A stretch of 64,000 nt of DNA, from NCBI RefSeq assembly GCF_964355755.1, contig NC_092673.1:2359001-2423000 (forward strand). Reading direction: 5' to 3'. This DNA is from Antedon mediterranea (lineage: Eukaryota; Echinodermata; Crinoidea; Comatulida; Antedonidae). This document shows, piece by piece, positions 1 to 10,459 of the stretch. Position 1 is the first letter of the stretch. Each line of letters opens with the position of its first letter. The translations under genes and the position numbers were made by a program. The notes below the pieces were generated by a model that worked only from the letters and a program-made list of their open reading frames with translations, was not told the DNA's origin and did not search any database.

Positions 1-300
1 CAAATTAATATTAATTTTGTATTACTGTTTTCTGTTGTCTTAATTAAGGGGTTTGATTTAAGTAGCCTACTATTAACTGTTGAGTTACAAAACCCTTTGA
101 TTATTTTTATCTTTTTTATTTTCTACCATGTTTGCAGTAGTTTCTGTACAACAGGTTAATTTTAGTAGCAAGTAGATGAACTAGGTATGATGTTGACACT
201 TTGTAGGTTTTTCAATAAAGCTTCCAAAAATGGTGTTAAAATGTGTACATTGTGTTTCTGAACATATTAAAGTCCCCTATTCAATATTTGGACTCTTTCA
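1..300. other. Left edge, no gene seen
   Basis: AT-rich sequence without a convincing open frame. An AATAAA hexamer occurs near 213-218 on the plus strand, so this could be the 3' UTR of a plus-strand gene lying to the left, but nothing else supports that. Confidence 0.25.
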
Positions 301-495
301 TGATGTAGTGTAACCCAGTGGCGTAACAGCTATGAGCATTCACTGGCTAAACCCAGGGGCCCCGGAGCTTATGTCGGCCCATGAGCAGTGCCCAGAGGCT
401 AAAACGGCAGAGGTCTCCAGCGTTGGAATTTGGAAGGCCACTTAGGTTTCCTAAACCAGGGGCATCAGGCCTCTTGCATTATGCCACCGACCTTT
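300..495. repeat. Interspersed repeat (shared with 49358-49470)
   Basis: The stretch with GGCGTAACAGCTATGA and CACTGGCTAAACCCAG recurs in diverged form at about 49358-49470. It is a dispersed repeat of unknown class. No tRNA-type box A/B pair is clear. Confidence 0.5.
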
Positions 496-619
496 CATGA
501 AGCAAAATATTTATTTTTTTATTTTTTGTTTGTCTTTAGGCTTTACCAATAGTAAATTAATCCCTGTCCTGTCAGATAAGTGGTAATCCATGATACAGTT
601 GATATTTTGGGAACTAATT

Positions 620-740
620 CACCGGATTAACCTCCCTACTCGTCTCGAATGATGAACTGGGTTCTTATAAAGTGTACACTGGACCTACCAGTTTATAGTT
701 CTTTATGTTTCACCATCAAAACTAGGAGAGTGTCTGCCTT
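620..740 (-). repeat. Fragment of tRNA-derived SINE (family 1)
   Basis: Matches the middle of the fuller SINE at 29281-29587 (CCCTACTCGTCTCGAATGATG, then the block around GTACACTGGACCTAC). Both head and tail are missing. Confidence 0.55.
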
Positions 741-944
741 GAACCTACATTAATGTTGTTGGATATTCCGCCTTATTTTAGTAAAAAAACTACCTTCATA
801 TACAAAAGATTGTATTGTATCCCCATTGTAAGACACTGGATAGGTCCCCTATTCACAGGACTCTTTCATGAATGTAGGTTTTCAACAACAAAATAGAATA
901 GATATGTAGAGATTATAAGAAGGCACTAAACTTGTACACAAACA

Positions 945-1300
945 AAATCAATCAATCAATCGTTCGATTTATATAGCGCCATTCCAACATTCATTGCTCA
1001 TGGCGCTGTAAAAAAAAATCAGAAAAGGTGAGTTTTGAGTAGTGACTTAAAGTGACTCAATAATGATGTGTGTTTAATGTTCAAGGGTAGGTGGTTCCAG
1101 AGCCTAGGTCCAGCAACACTGAAAGTCCGATCTCCCCAACTATGTTTGCTCCTTGGAATGTCCAGTAGCACCTGATGACTAGATCTTAGTTCTCGCTTTC
1201 CCTTCTTGACTGTCAACAATTCTGAGAGATATTTTGGAGCGCAACTGTTTAGGCATCGGAACACCAGCAGCAGGATCTTAAATTTAACACGCGACTCCAT
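945..1300 (-). mobile_element. 5'-truncated non-LTR retrotransposon, 3' end of ORF2
   Basis: On the minus strand, 1300-1019 encodes 93 residues typical of the extreme C-terminus of a non-LTR reverse transcriptase (RVKFKILLLVFRCLN, APKYLSELL, GDRTFSVAGPRLWNHLP and a final FKSLLKTHLF). It is followed by a short 3' UTR containing GCGCTATATAAATC and a short tail of TGAT/ATTG tetramers near 946-962. Domain order and the tetramer tail resemble CR1/L2-like LINEs. Everything 5' of this is absent, so the copy is a dead insertion. Class assignment rests on recognising this common protein ending, not on an alignment. Confidence 0.8.
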
Positions 1301-1325
1301 GACTCAAAAGATGGGCAACTTGTAT

Positions 1326-1542
1326 AAAGCTCTGTCTACACTATCAAACTTTACGCAACAAAAAATGTGATGTGCCCAAATATGATTGATTGATTGAAAT
1401 ATATATTTATACTGGGTAACCTCTTCAGTCAATGACTGGTCTCCCAGAGGACCCAGTATGGTAGTGATATGACATCATCATCATGTCCATATATAGGCAC
1501 ATCACACTTTTGTCACAAAGTTTGATAGTGTAGACACTGCTT
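1326..1542. mobile_element. MITE family A, split by a SINE fragment
   Basis: The left end AAGCTCTGTCTACACTATC starts near 1328 and the right end AGTTTGATAGTGTAGACA ends near 1536. Between them the internal AAATATG / GGTAGTGATATGACATC motif is interrupted at about 1383-1457 by the tail part of SINE family 1 (ATTGATTGATTG then ACTGGGTAACCTCTTCAGTC). The SINE therefore inserted after the MITE. Confidence 0.75.
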
Positions 1543-1639
1543 GTGTAAGGCACTGGATAGGTCTCCTATCTATTATTGTGACTGCCTTGATAATCATCAA
1601 GAAATATATATATGAAAGTCTAAGGTAAAACAAAAATAC

Positions 1640-1974
1640 AACTTTTTTTAATGTAAAGTGTCCCTTTATTGTATTGTTACAAACTTGAATAAATCAAGAT
1701 ATGTTTACTATACATATCTATAAATACAATACACGACTTGTTTTGAAAAGGTTCCAACTTGGCAAAATGAAATATCGGAAGAGTCATCAAACCATAAAGG
1801 GGCGATGGGACTGAATCATCAGAGGGTCTCCAACTACCATCACAGTGAGGTGAGGTATGGAGGGGAAAATCATGTAGAGGTTGAGGGCTACACAATTTGT
1901 ACATCTGGCCTCGGTGAATTTCCATCCATAATTCACAACTATTGAATATTTTAGACATCTTCATAAGCACTGTA
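1640..1974 (-). other. PUS1: PUS1 3' UTR and poly(A) signal
   Basis: Downstream (minus strand) of the PUS1 stop codon at 1977-1975. An AATAAA hexamer on the minus strand lies at 1670-1665 and is a plausible polyadenylation signal about 300 nt after the stop. The 102-codon open frame here (1985-1677) looks like chance. Confidence 0.5.
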
Positions 1975-4900
1975 CTACCTAGCACTTTTTTCTTTTACTT
2001 GTAACCTCTCTTCCTCATCTGTAACATTATCTTCATTTTTTGCAGTTTCCTCTGTCATTGTTTCTGTTGTGTCTATATTTTGTTTGTCTGCTGAACTAGT
2101 AGGTATTTCCAATGCTTTAGAGTCTGTATCTGACTTCTCTTCCATCTAGAAGATTAAATAAAAGTTTATTATTTATTTACAAGAAATTTGATTTGTTGGA
2201 AACTATTCCTAAAGCTCTGTCTACACTATAAAACTTTATGTGATGTGCCCTTATATGGACATGATGTTGTCATATCACTACCATATTTGGGCAGATCAAA
2301 TTAGTTTGATAGTGTAGACAGAACTTTACACTCTGTCATCATTCAGGTAATAATAGGTAATAATAAAATAGAGGTCACAGGAATTTTAACTCGGGGTACC
2401 CGAGTCTAGGACTCTCTCATCTTCTCCTCTTCCATTTCCTCCATCTGGACACTATTGAGTAAAAAGTGCGATTTATAAAGTGCTACTCCTCCCTTATTCG
2501 TAGTAGTATTGAGCTGGGATTTGGCATGAATATACTACAGGGACATGTCCTCAAAGCTATAGAGCCGGATTTTTAAATTTCAAACAGGATGCAGCCATAT
2601 CACGTCTCGAAGATGGTACCGTATTAGGTAGCTGATTTTGATGTGTATGTGACGTCATCCCGTCTTATGACGTCATTACAGCTTCTTTTGCTGTACCCCG
2701 AGTATCGCACATTCGTACTTGTTTAAACAAATACCACCCAACTACAATTTTTTTCTAAAACAAATAACCACCAAATAATAGAGGGCACTATTTAAATAAA
2801 GTTGGCAGGTATACCATGGATGTGTGAACTTCTTGCAAGTCTTTCTTAGCCTTTATCAGCTTTCCCCCTAATGATGTATTTGCATAACTGTGATATAGTA
2901 GTGTTCCTAGCCATGTCATCATACTAGTATAAAACTATTAAGAAAAACAATATTGGTCAGATGTGCTTGCGAAAAAATTACCATAGTAGCATTTTGGTAT
3001 TTTTCTTATTTATTTTTTATTTTATACGCATCCTAAAGCGAGTAACCCGCCAATTACAGGATGGATAAACTATTTAATAATTTATAAGCTACGTATCATT
3101 TGAGGCTTAGGAAGTGGAGTTGAAAGAGTCGAGAGTTACAACCCTAACACTAGGTCAGGATTGAACCCCCGACCTTGGGATTGGAAGGCAAGTACATTAA
3201 CCACTAAGCTACAGCTCCACTAAAAACAATACACAAATAGAAATATTGTATGAAGGATACGTATTCTCTGCCTTCTCTGTTGATATAATTGTTGGATAGA
3301 TGAAATCTGTTTTAAAGGCTTCTACTTTATCCTGAAATTATCAAAGAAAAGTCAACAAAATATTTATTAGAAAATAAGATGATATAAAAATTGCGTGTTC
3401 AACATGAATTTTATAGTTTGCATCCTCCTCTCAATGTAGGCTGTAAATGTAGACTCTCTGCCAATCTCCCTAATCCTAAAGGCTTATTTACACAGAAGAG
3501 TGGTAACGGTAACACAAATATAAATGTTATTCCTTATGACCATTTCCAAACAACACTGGCGGTTTCTGCTTCTAAGTAGGACAAGCTACGCGGTTTTCCT
3601 ACTTACAATTACCACCTGTCATAAAATGCTACCATAGACACTATTTATTCTCAATACTGTAATTTCAGCTTTGATGTGTCTCTGGTCTAATTCCTTATAT
3701 TCAATCTATGTTAGACCTTAGTGGAGAAATTATGTTCCAAAAATGGGAAAGAGATGTCAGTATATACCAAGTAAAGTAATTTGTTAAACATACCTTACTC
3801 TCGTCCCATGTCAAAGCTTCATGCATTCCATCGCTCCCCCATTTTTCATTATAATGATCATAGTGCACCTGTAGTTTCATTCAAAAATAATAAGTTTTTA
3901 ATTTTATTTATTATTTAAAAAAATACTGTCATCTGATAGTTTTGTTTACCTTATAGTGATTTGAATCAAAGTTATGCACAGCAGAATTAGTTCATTTATA
4001 GTAAAATGTACAAGAATTTTTGAAATTGTTATTTTATTTATACTGGGTAACCTCTTCAGTCAAAGACTGGTCTCCCAGAGGGCCCAGATATGATCCGTGG
4101 CTTTGAGTGTACTAGTACACCGGGGTGACCCCCTACTCATCTCGAATGATGTACTAGTTTCTATAAAGTGCACATGAGCTAGATGCGTACACTGGACCTA
4201 CGGTTTGTAGTCCTTATCCGAGAAGACTTGTTCTACCACCAGAACCATGGAGCGAGTGAGCCTTGACATAAGTTTGTGAAATGAAAACTAGTATTAACCA
4301 CATTAAGCAACACACTCCTCAGATTTGGTGTAAGGTTCAAATCTGTAAAATTATTATTCGCAGGTTTTAGTGTATGGACTGAACTGGAAATAATACTCAC
4401 ACTTTCAAGGACTAGGCCAAGACCTGGGGCCTTTGGAATGTCTAACTTATCTTCTTCGAAGGCCTTGTTTATTACTGATTCATGTGCCAGGCCTCTCACC
4501 ACAGCTAATATTAAGCCTGTTAAAGAAACAGGAAATGGTGTTATAACATATAGCCTACAGTAAAAAGACTGTTCTAAAAGTTAAAATTCTCCTATCTAAC
4601 TGAACACCATTTAAGGGGTTCAAATTTGACATGTGTATTGACTTAAGTGAAATACATAGTATTTGAGGGAAATATCCCACTTAAAAAATATCTTTCATGT
4701 TTGTAGTTTGTACAACTATTTCATCTGACATAAGATGCATTTATTCTCCTATATATACTACTGCAATCAAGATTTATTTTTTCGAGTATTGATGGGTGAA
4801 TAATGACTAGAAATATTAGGTTCAATAGTAACATGTTCTTATATATATGTTATTTAACCCATGACCTCACAATACGATGGTGAATAAAGAAAAACATCGG

Positions 4901-7704
4901 GAATTCCCCTTGCACTTACCAACCATCTTTCTGATTTGATGAAGCATAAAGCTTTGACCTCTGACCTTTAAGATCGAGAACTCCAATCCATCTTGTATGA
5001 ATGGTTTGTTACATGAGAAATCTTTTATATAACGAAAAGCACTTGGGTCGTTGAATTTTCTGTGGGAAATAACAAATATTTATATATAAACAGTTTTTTT
5101 ATCAGTGATTTTTTTTTACTCATTATAATTGAATAAATTATATTAACTTACTTGCCCGATGTAAAATTATGAAAATTCTTTGAACCATGGTAATATTTAA
5201 GTAAACTGTTTACTCTGTCAATAGTTTCATCTGCAATACAAACAATATAAATTATAATCAATTACAGTGTGTATATAGAAGCATTTAATTTATATTTTTT
5301 CAAACTTAGCCCCAAACAAATTTTAAGTATAATCCAACACCACTTGCATACAATTGTCGAGAGAACGGTTGTACACAAGCACCCTAGGAAAAAACGTACA
5401 GTCATTCCTTGTGGATGACGGCCATCACGCAAAGCATAGGTCACGAATAGGAAAGTAAAACACCTACCATTTGATCTATACGCTTCTACAACGATTTCTT
5501 CTGCTGGTGAAAACGCAAAAGTCGGGCAAACATAAATATATGTTCGCATTCCACACTCACGTCGAGAATCAAATCTACCCATTGTTCTCTTGATATCTAG
5601 ACATTCAATGTAAACAATAAGAAATTGGTTTACCTTTGACTCGAAATGCGTCGGTAGTGAATTGTTCGATGGGCTGGAAAGCGAAGGTAGGAGTCATGTA
5701 TGAATATGTACGGTAGTCGCAGCGATTTTTACTGTCGAAACTGTTGATCACTCGTTTATAATCTATGGCGAAAAAAATATGAATTATGATAACTTGTAAT
5801 ATTGTTGAATGTATTGTATTTCATTTTTTAAAGAGTGACCACATTATCAATTTCGTTTAAAAAGGCACGGAAATCACGCGATGCCTATAATTCATTGGCC
5901 AGCCCAAGGTTGTCAGGTATTAGGATAGTTGACTGTACTCAGTATATTAATTAATTAATTAAATTATTGGATGAGATATGATGATGGATGATGTCTCGAA
6001 TGGTAACAACATACTACTATTACTGTACATACATTGGTATTATTGCATATGTTGCAGTTGTCCAGAATTCAAATGGACTTTCTATTTCAGTTACCTAATT
6101 TAAATCTCTAATACCGACACAGAGCGGCAAAACTGGTGGTAGTCACTGAACCATGATAGACCATAGGTTTCCTTTGGTCCATGGTTTGAATCCCATCTCC
6201 ACTTTTGGTGTGTTCCAACTTGCGAGTTGGAACACATGTGTATATTGTAGCCCACCATCTTTTGGATAAGCCATGCAACATTACTTATGTGCATGTTAAA
6301 AAAAGTAGTACACTCTTTGAAAAAGAGTAGAACATTTCCCAACTCACCACCAGAAGGACCCCACTGTCTACACTATCAAACTTTATGTGACAAAAAATGT
6401 GATATGCCCCTATATGGACATGATGTTGTCATATCACTACCATATTTCAAATATGGTAGTGATATGACAACATCGGGAATATCACTACCACATTTTGGCA
6501 CATCACACTTTTTTTGTCAAACTAGTTTAATAGTGTAGACAGAACTTTAGTGGGCTATCCTTGGTGTGTATCACCAAAACACCACCACCACATACTGTGC
6601 AATACTACTGTACTTACCCATTACACGAATTTGATCTGGTAAGTGTTGATTAATTCTGTCAACAACGTCATCTAATAGAAACATCTTCATGGAGACAACT
6701 TGGCCCGCGGCTGAAACTCCTTTATCTGTTCTTGCGCATCGTTGGAATGACATCTTTCCAAGATGTTCCGCCATGCTCTCTGTCACTGCCTCCGCTTTTG
6801 TCATTGCTTTAAAAAGTTCTTCCTCTATCGTTTTAACCCCCTTATTACTATACATGGTAGGATACACAAACATATAATATATTTAAATATTAGAATATTG
6901 GTCACATTTATCTTTGTACATTATAACATCTCCATGTTAAAGAAAAGTTGTTGTACGTTGGAACGTTCCCACATAAGGGCGTGGTTGCGGACTAGTCCAT
7001 TATGGTCCAGGATTATCCAAGCCCCCCTTGGGAGAGCACAGGCTATCATCGGTTTATCAATGTAAGCTAGGCATGAAATAGACATTAAAATGTTATGTTT
7101 TACCTACTCAAATGTATATTGTACTTTAAATAATTCTGTAGTGGGATACAACTTATGACCTTCAGATCATTAGCCTAGCGTTCACACCACCAAGAATTGG
7201 ACAAATTGTTTACTTACAATTGCATACCCTTGTAGCCAACTCCAGAATAACTCATCAGAATAGCCACTTTCCTTTTCATGTGTTTCTTTGTTTCATTTGT
7301 AGCTAGCGTTCCATCCTATAAATGAGAATCAAGACAATACATCTTTATACATATCTTTTGGAAACCCCTATTTTATGTTAGTTAGTATGGTACAGATAGG
7401 CTCAAACCCATTCTTCTTACATACCAAAAGTAAATTATATACAATACAAAATGAGTGGGTATCTATGGTAATGTTATATTCAAGGGACATGGAATAGAAA
7501 ATAGTAAAAATAATCCAAACATTTCTTTCAGTTCATTCAGATTTTACCGACCTCAGTTTTTTGTTTTTTTACATCGAGATCTTCATTCTTTTTCTCTGCT
7601 GGCCTTTTTGCAGACAGTTTATCGATATCGATGACCTCTGACATTTTTGTTACAGATGGCAATATCTTAAACTGCTGCAGTAACTTTTGAACCTTTCGAA
7701 GCAT
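1975..7704 (-). CDS. PUS1: tRNA pseudouridine synthase 1 (PUS1)
   Basis: Converts uridine to pseudouridine in tRNAs and some other RNAs, in nucleus and mitochondria. Minus-strand coding exons: 7704-7552, 7315-7218, 6847-6618, 5762-5634 (4a) or 5596-5468 (4b), 5230-5152, 5059-4920, 4516-4401, 3868-3794, 3331-3261, 2923-2815, 2145-1975. Every phase joins cleanly, giving 456 aa (human about 427). The catalytic motif [14 protein letters not shown] puts the nucleophilic Asp at about residue 125. [17 protein letters not shown] opens the fold; [11 protein letters not shown] and [13 protein letters not shown] are family hallmarks. The last exon adds an acidic Glu/Asp/Lys tail. A stop directly precedes the first ATG, and an in-frame Met 21 follows. 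The exon 1 donor is weak (GTCGGT); a GTAAAA donor 4 nt further, joined to an acceptor 10 nt inside exon 2, also keeps frame. Introns carry MITE and SINE copies. Identity is certain; exon edges are by eye. Confidence 0.93.
2211..2330. mobile_element. MITE family A copy (PUS1 last intron)
   Basis: Short foldback element: left AAAGCTCTGTCTACACTAT, right GTTTGATAGTGTAGACAGA, with one internal ATATCACTACCATATTTGGGC-type unit. It sits between PUS1 exons 10 and 11. Confidence 0.85.
2388..2715. repeat. About 330-bp repeat with CRE palindromes (inverted partner at 55678-56012)
   Basis: Nearly the whole segment recurs in reverse orientation at 55678-56012 (shared blocks: GGACATGTCCTCAAAGCTAT, CACGTCTCGAAGATGGTACC, GACGTCATTACAGCTTCTTT). 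Ends carry CTCGGGGTAC / GTACCCCGAG inverted repeats. Two perfect TGACGTCA palindromes lie at 2650-2657 and 2668-2675. Probably a non-autonomous DNA transposon. Confidence 0.75.
3001..3221 (-). mobile_element. tRNA-derived SINE, family 2 (PUS1 intron)
   Basis: Read on the minus strand from 3221: a tRNA-like head GTGGAGCTGTAGCTTAGTGG (box A TAGCTTAGTGG) and GGGGGTTCAATCCTGACC (box B). It is followed by an unrelated body and an A-rich end near 3003-3020. The acceptor stem does not pair, so it is not a functional tRNA. Confidence 0.7.
3474..3630. mobile_element. MITE family C copy, diverged
   Basis: Related to the elements at 28385, 54892 and 57045 (AAAGGCTTATTTACACAGA start, GACAAGCTACGC internal block, ATTACCACC near the right end). 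A 62-codon open frame across it is incidental. Confidence 0.6.
4027..4268 (-). mobile_element. SINE family 1 copy, head-truncated
   Basis: Same body as 29281-29587: ACTGGGTAACCTCTTCAGTC, then CCCCCTACTCATCTCGAATG, GTACACTGGACCTACGG and TTCTACCACCAGAACCATGG. The tRNA-like head is missing. It lies in the PUS1 intron just 3' of exon 7. Confidence 0.75.
5468..5596 (-). CDS. PUS1: PUS1 exon 4b (duplicated alternative exon)
   Basis: Also 129 nt and phase 1 at both ends, with acceptor GTCTAG and donor GTAGGT. It encodes [20 protein letters not shown] followed by [11 protein letters not shown]. By my ungapped count 20 of 43 residues match exon 4a, including FDS, C, RTYxY and PTFAF. There is no stop or frame damage, so purifying selection is likely. 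Including both copies would keep frame but repeat a core strand-helix segment. The 37-nt gap to 4a is probably too short to be an intron, so use should be either/or. Confidence 0.8.
5634..5762 (-). CDS. PUS1: PUS1 exon 4a (canonical copy)
   Basis: 129 nt, phase 1 at both ends. It has acceptor CCATAG and donor GTAAAC on the minus strand and encodes [20 protein letters not shown] followed by [11 protein letters not shown]. This is the closer match to the usual family sequence (NSKNRCDxRTY, PTFAF). Its 3' splice donor lies only 37 nt upstream of the next exon copy, 4b. Confidence 0.85.
5898..5940. repeat. Right end of MITE family D
   Basis: CCAGCCCAAGGTTGTCAGG then ATTAGGATAGTTGACTGTA matches the right end of the fuller copy at 54110-54366. 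Confidence 0.5.
6363..6549. mobile_element. MITE family A copy (PUS1 intron 3)
   Basis: Foldback element with ends CTGTCTACACTATCAAAC and GTTTAATAGTGTAGACAGA. Internal units point both ways (ACTACCATATTTCAAATATGGTAGT), making a perfect internal palindrome. Confidence 0.85.
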
Positions 7705-8302
7705 CTACAACTTGTCACTCCAAGACCGTATATATGTTCACAATGTTTTCTCCACCTAAAAAAGTGTAGAAATCATACAATTTTGTAATCTATCTGTCAG
7801 AGTTTTCATGAGGCACTCAAGATTTAAATGTCGCTGAATATAGGACAAATGTGCAGTATGGGTTTGGTCCACCAAAACTGTGAGGAATTAAATGAGAAAG
7901 CAAATTACAATGTTCTTGTATCTGTACAGCTAGTTTCTAGGTTGTCAAAAATTAAAAACTCTCTTAATTCTTCTGTTCATTAACAATCATTATTATCATC
8001 ATCATAGTCTAATTATCAACCAGTATCATCATCATTGGTATAGTACCAAAATAATCATCATTGTCTTTATTATCATCAACATACAATGAAAAACGTTTCC
8101 ATTCTGTATTATCCATTCTGTATTATCCTTTATAATACCAAGGTCAACGTTAGATTATGGTAGGATTTTATGGTCAATATTAGCAAATTTTATTAAGCTC
8201 ATCAGCATTGCAAGCTAATGAGTTGTCATAATTATTATCATCATCAAATAATATAAATATATAACAAATATACATAATTCATATTGTCCGCAAATTGTAA
8301 AT

Positions 8303-8308
8303 TTTATT
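8303..8308 (-). terminator. GPAA1: GPAA1 poly(A) signal candidate
   Basis: AATAAA on the minus strand about 160 nt after the GPAA1 stop codon. No poly(A) tract is encoded in the genome after it. Confidence 0.45.
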
Positions 8309-8468
8309 CTGTACAAAAGGCCTATTAATACAATGCTACAAAGCAAAAAAGTATCTGAAAAATTATCGCAAATTTACAAAAATGTTTTGCATAATCAAAA
8401 AATGTAACATCAAAATCACTTGATCATTGAAGATAAATAAAAATTGCAAGAACTTTTTAGTTTTAAAT

Positions 8469-10412
8469 TTAAGTACTTTCAACTTTTTTGAGGTTTAAAG
8501 CCCAGAATATAAACCAATTTGGAAATACCACCAGAGCTGCTAGACCTAAATTCCAGCCACTATGAAGATAACTGTCAGTAACAACAGCAAACAGACCCTC
8601 TTGCCAAAGGCTGGTAGCAGAGACTAGCAACTGCCCTATGCTTGTAAAGTTATCAACTAAAAGACAATATCCAACAAGCCCAAAATACACTAAAAAGGGA
8701 GGGCAGACACAGAGCAACAAAACTGCTTGCAAAAGAGAAAATATTCTTCTTTTTCGTGGTCTAATTAAAACATACACTGGTGTAATAACAACAGAAAGAA
8801 AATAGCCTAATGCAAAATTTGTTAAGGATATTGTCGAGATGGTTATTGCATGCCAAATAAGCCCAAAACATTTTAACAACTGCCATTCACACTTTCTACT
8901 TTGGCCTTGCACGATCCTATGCCAGCTGCGGCCACTAAGGATCGGGAGAAAAGCTGAGCCAGTATAAAATGCAACCACACCAAGCGGAACTGCATCTATA
9001 GGGCTAAGACCAAACAAACTACTGTATTTACTGACAAATAGCACAGGACTATAATGCAATAACATTCCTGTGATGTATGCACCAATAATGATCGGTACGA
9101 TAGAACTAAAGGGCCTAGATTTTCTAATATATAGTTTGCTTTCTTTGGAATCTTCTTCTTGCTTGCTTTCTTCATCTAAAGAGTCTCCACATGCAATCCA
9201 CATAGCTAGACCATGTAGTATGGAAGGAACAATAACCAGTCCAAACGGTGGCATGTAAAGTCCAATTGATATGTATCTATGCGTTCCCGCAAGAAAGTAG
9301 AAAAAGAAGGACTGGTGAAATCTTTCAAGAAGATTATTCAGACTGCGAAATATTCCTTCTAAAACTCTTCCCATTGCTCGGAAGTTCCGACCAGACTTTA
9401 CTGGAGACATCTTGGTGTGAAGAGTAACAGCTTCTACGCGGTATTTGAGAAAGAGGCCATGAAGACCGCGTGGCCTGCCTGTAGCTTGGTAAGCTAGATT
9501 TTTAATCATAGTGTCTAAATTATCTTTGAATCCTTCCAATTGATTCTGTCTACTATATTTGGCATCATGGTTGCCTTGAAAGGTAACTGGGATGCCTTCA
9601 CGTCCACAGAGATTCACTACCAAGTTAAACAGGTCAAGATTTGGTAACTGTCCATTCATTCCTTCAATCCGGATATCCAGAGAGTCTATGAATTCTGATC
9701 CATGCTCTAGGTTAATCGCTCCCATAACTGGGCCACTGCGACCAAACATTGGCGATGATTGAATGTACTCTGACGGCAGACTATAGTAAGATGTCAGCCA
9801 GGCTTCCATACCGATGTACTCTTGATCAACGACAACAAATATAACATCTTTAGACCAGTAGGTATACTCTCTGAAAAACTTTGCCAACCCAAGCATCATG
9901 GCTATACCGTGATTAGTGCCGCCGTATTTATGCTCAGCAACCCTGCCGCGGTACGGCACAGTCACAACAACCGCTTCGGTACTCGCTATGCGTGGAGCTC
10001 TTAAAATTCCATACACATTTGTTCCTTCAACAATTTTTATATTACGTCTATTTTTTCCGTATCGTTCAAGGAATGGATGATTTGATGTGAAATTCTGATG
10101 ATAAACCTCAAGCCCAATTTCAGAAAACTTTTCAGACAGCCAATCAACAGGAAGCAAATCCTGTTTTTTAACAAGTTCAAGAAGTTCATTTGTATAACTT
10201 TTTACATTTTTGTCAGTCAAAAATTCTCGTTCCACTAATCCAGGTAGAAGAGCATTCTCCGAGAAATAAGTTCGAGCGTTGAGTGACGGGTTGGCCAACG
10301 CCAAGAAGTATGCGATTCCGATTACGTAACAAGCAACGCTCAGCTTCCGGTGGTATTTGTTGATGATGTCTGCAAGCTTGGCATGCGTTTTTGTGTTACT
10401 CATTAATCCCAT
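8469..10412 (-). CDS. GPAA1: GPI-anchor attachment protein 1 (GPAA1)
   Basis: Subunit of the ER GPI-transamidase complex (with PIGK, PIGT, PIGS, PIGU), which joins GPI anchors to proteins. One uninterrupted frame of 647 aa (human 621). I start at ATG 10412-10410 because MGLMSN matches the family N-terminus; the frame upstream has only a TTG. A membrane anchor spans residues about 24-41 (LSVACYVIGIAYFLALANP). A luminal M28-peptidase-like region follows, with RTYFSENALLPGLVE, EGTNVYGILRAPR, WSKDVIFVVVDQEYIGMEAW, GMNGQLPNLDLFNLV and FHQSFFFYFLAGTHRYISIG. The C-terminal third has several hydrophobic spans and ends with a Pro-containing helix (VVFPNWFIFWALN), the segment implicated in GPI binding. 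The coding part has no intron, unlike its intron-rich neighbours and the many-exon human gene. A 5' UTR intron is possible (acceptor at 10463-10462). Confidence 0.97.
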   Translation of the reverse strand: MGLMSNTKTHAKLADIINKYHRKLSVACYVIGIAYFLALANPSLNARTYFSENALLPGLVEREFLTDKNVKSYTNELLELVKKQDLLPVDWLSEKFSEIGLEVYHQNFTSNHPFLERYGKNRRNIKIVEGTNVYGILRAPRIASTEAVVVTVPYRGRVAEHKYGGTNHGIAMMLGLAKFFREYTYWSKDVIFVVVDQEYIGMEAWLTSYYSLPSEYIQSSPMFGRSGPVMGAINLEHGSEFIDSLDIRIEGMNGQLPNLDLFNLVVNLCGREGIPVTFQGNHDAKYSRQNQLEGFKDNLDTMIKNLAYQATGRPRGLHGLFLKYRVEAVTLHTKMSPVKSGRNFRAMGRVLEGIFRSLNNLLERFHQSFFFYFLAGTHRYISIGLYMPPFGLVIVPSILHGLAMWIACGDSLDEESKQEEDSKESKLYIRKSRPFSSIVPIIIGAYITGMLLHYSPVLFVSKYSSLFGLSPIDAVPLGVVAFYTGSAFLPILSGRSWHRIVQGQSRKCEWQLLKCFGLIWHAITISTISLTNFALGYFLSVVITPVYVLIRPRKRRIFSLLQAVLLLCVCPPFLVYFGLVGYCLLVDNFTSIGQLLVSATSLWQEGLFAVVTDSYLHSGWNLGLAALVVFPNWFIFWALNLKKVEST

Positions 10413-10459
10413 CGTGTAGAAATCGAAGACTAGAGTCAATAAGAAATACTAAGCACGTC

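Noticed and set aside
1677-1985. 102-codon minus-strand frame
   Set aside because: Lies in the PUS1 3' UTR and shows no family features.
3100-3221. tRNA gene on the minus strand
   Set aside because: Box A and B are present but the acceptor stem does not pair and the sequence continues into a SINE body.
10413-10439. GPAA1 extended to residue MTLVFDFYT upstream
   Set aside because: The upstream codon is TTG; the conserved MGLMSN start at 10412 fits the family.
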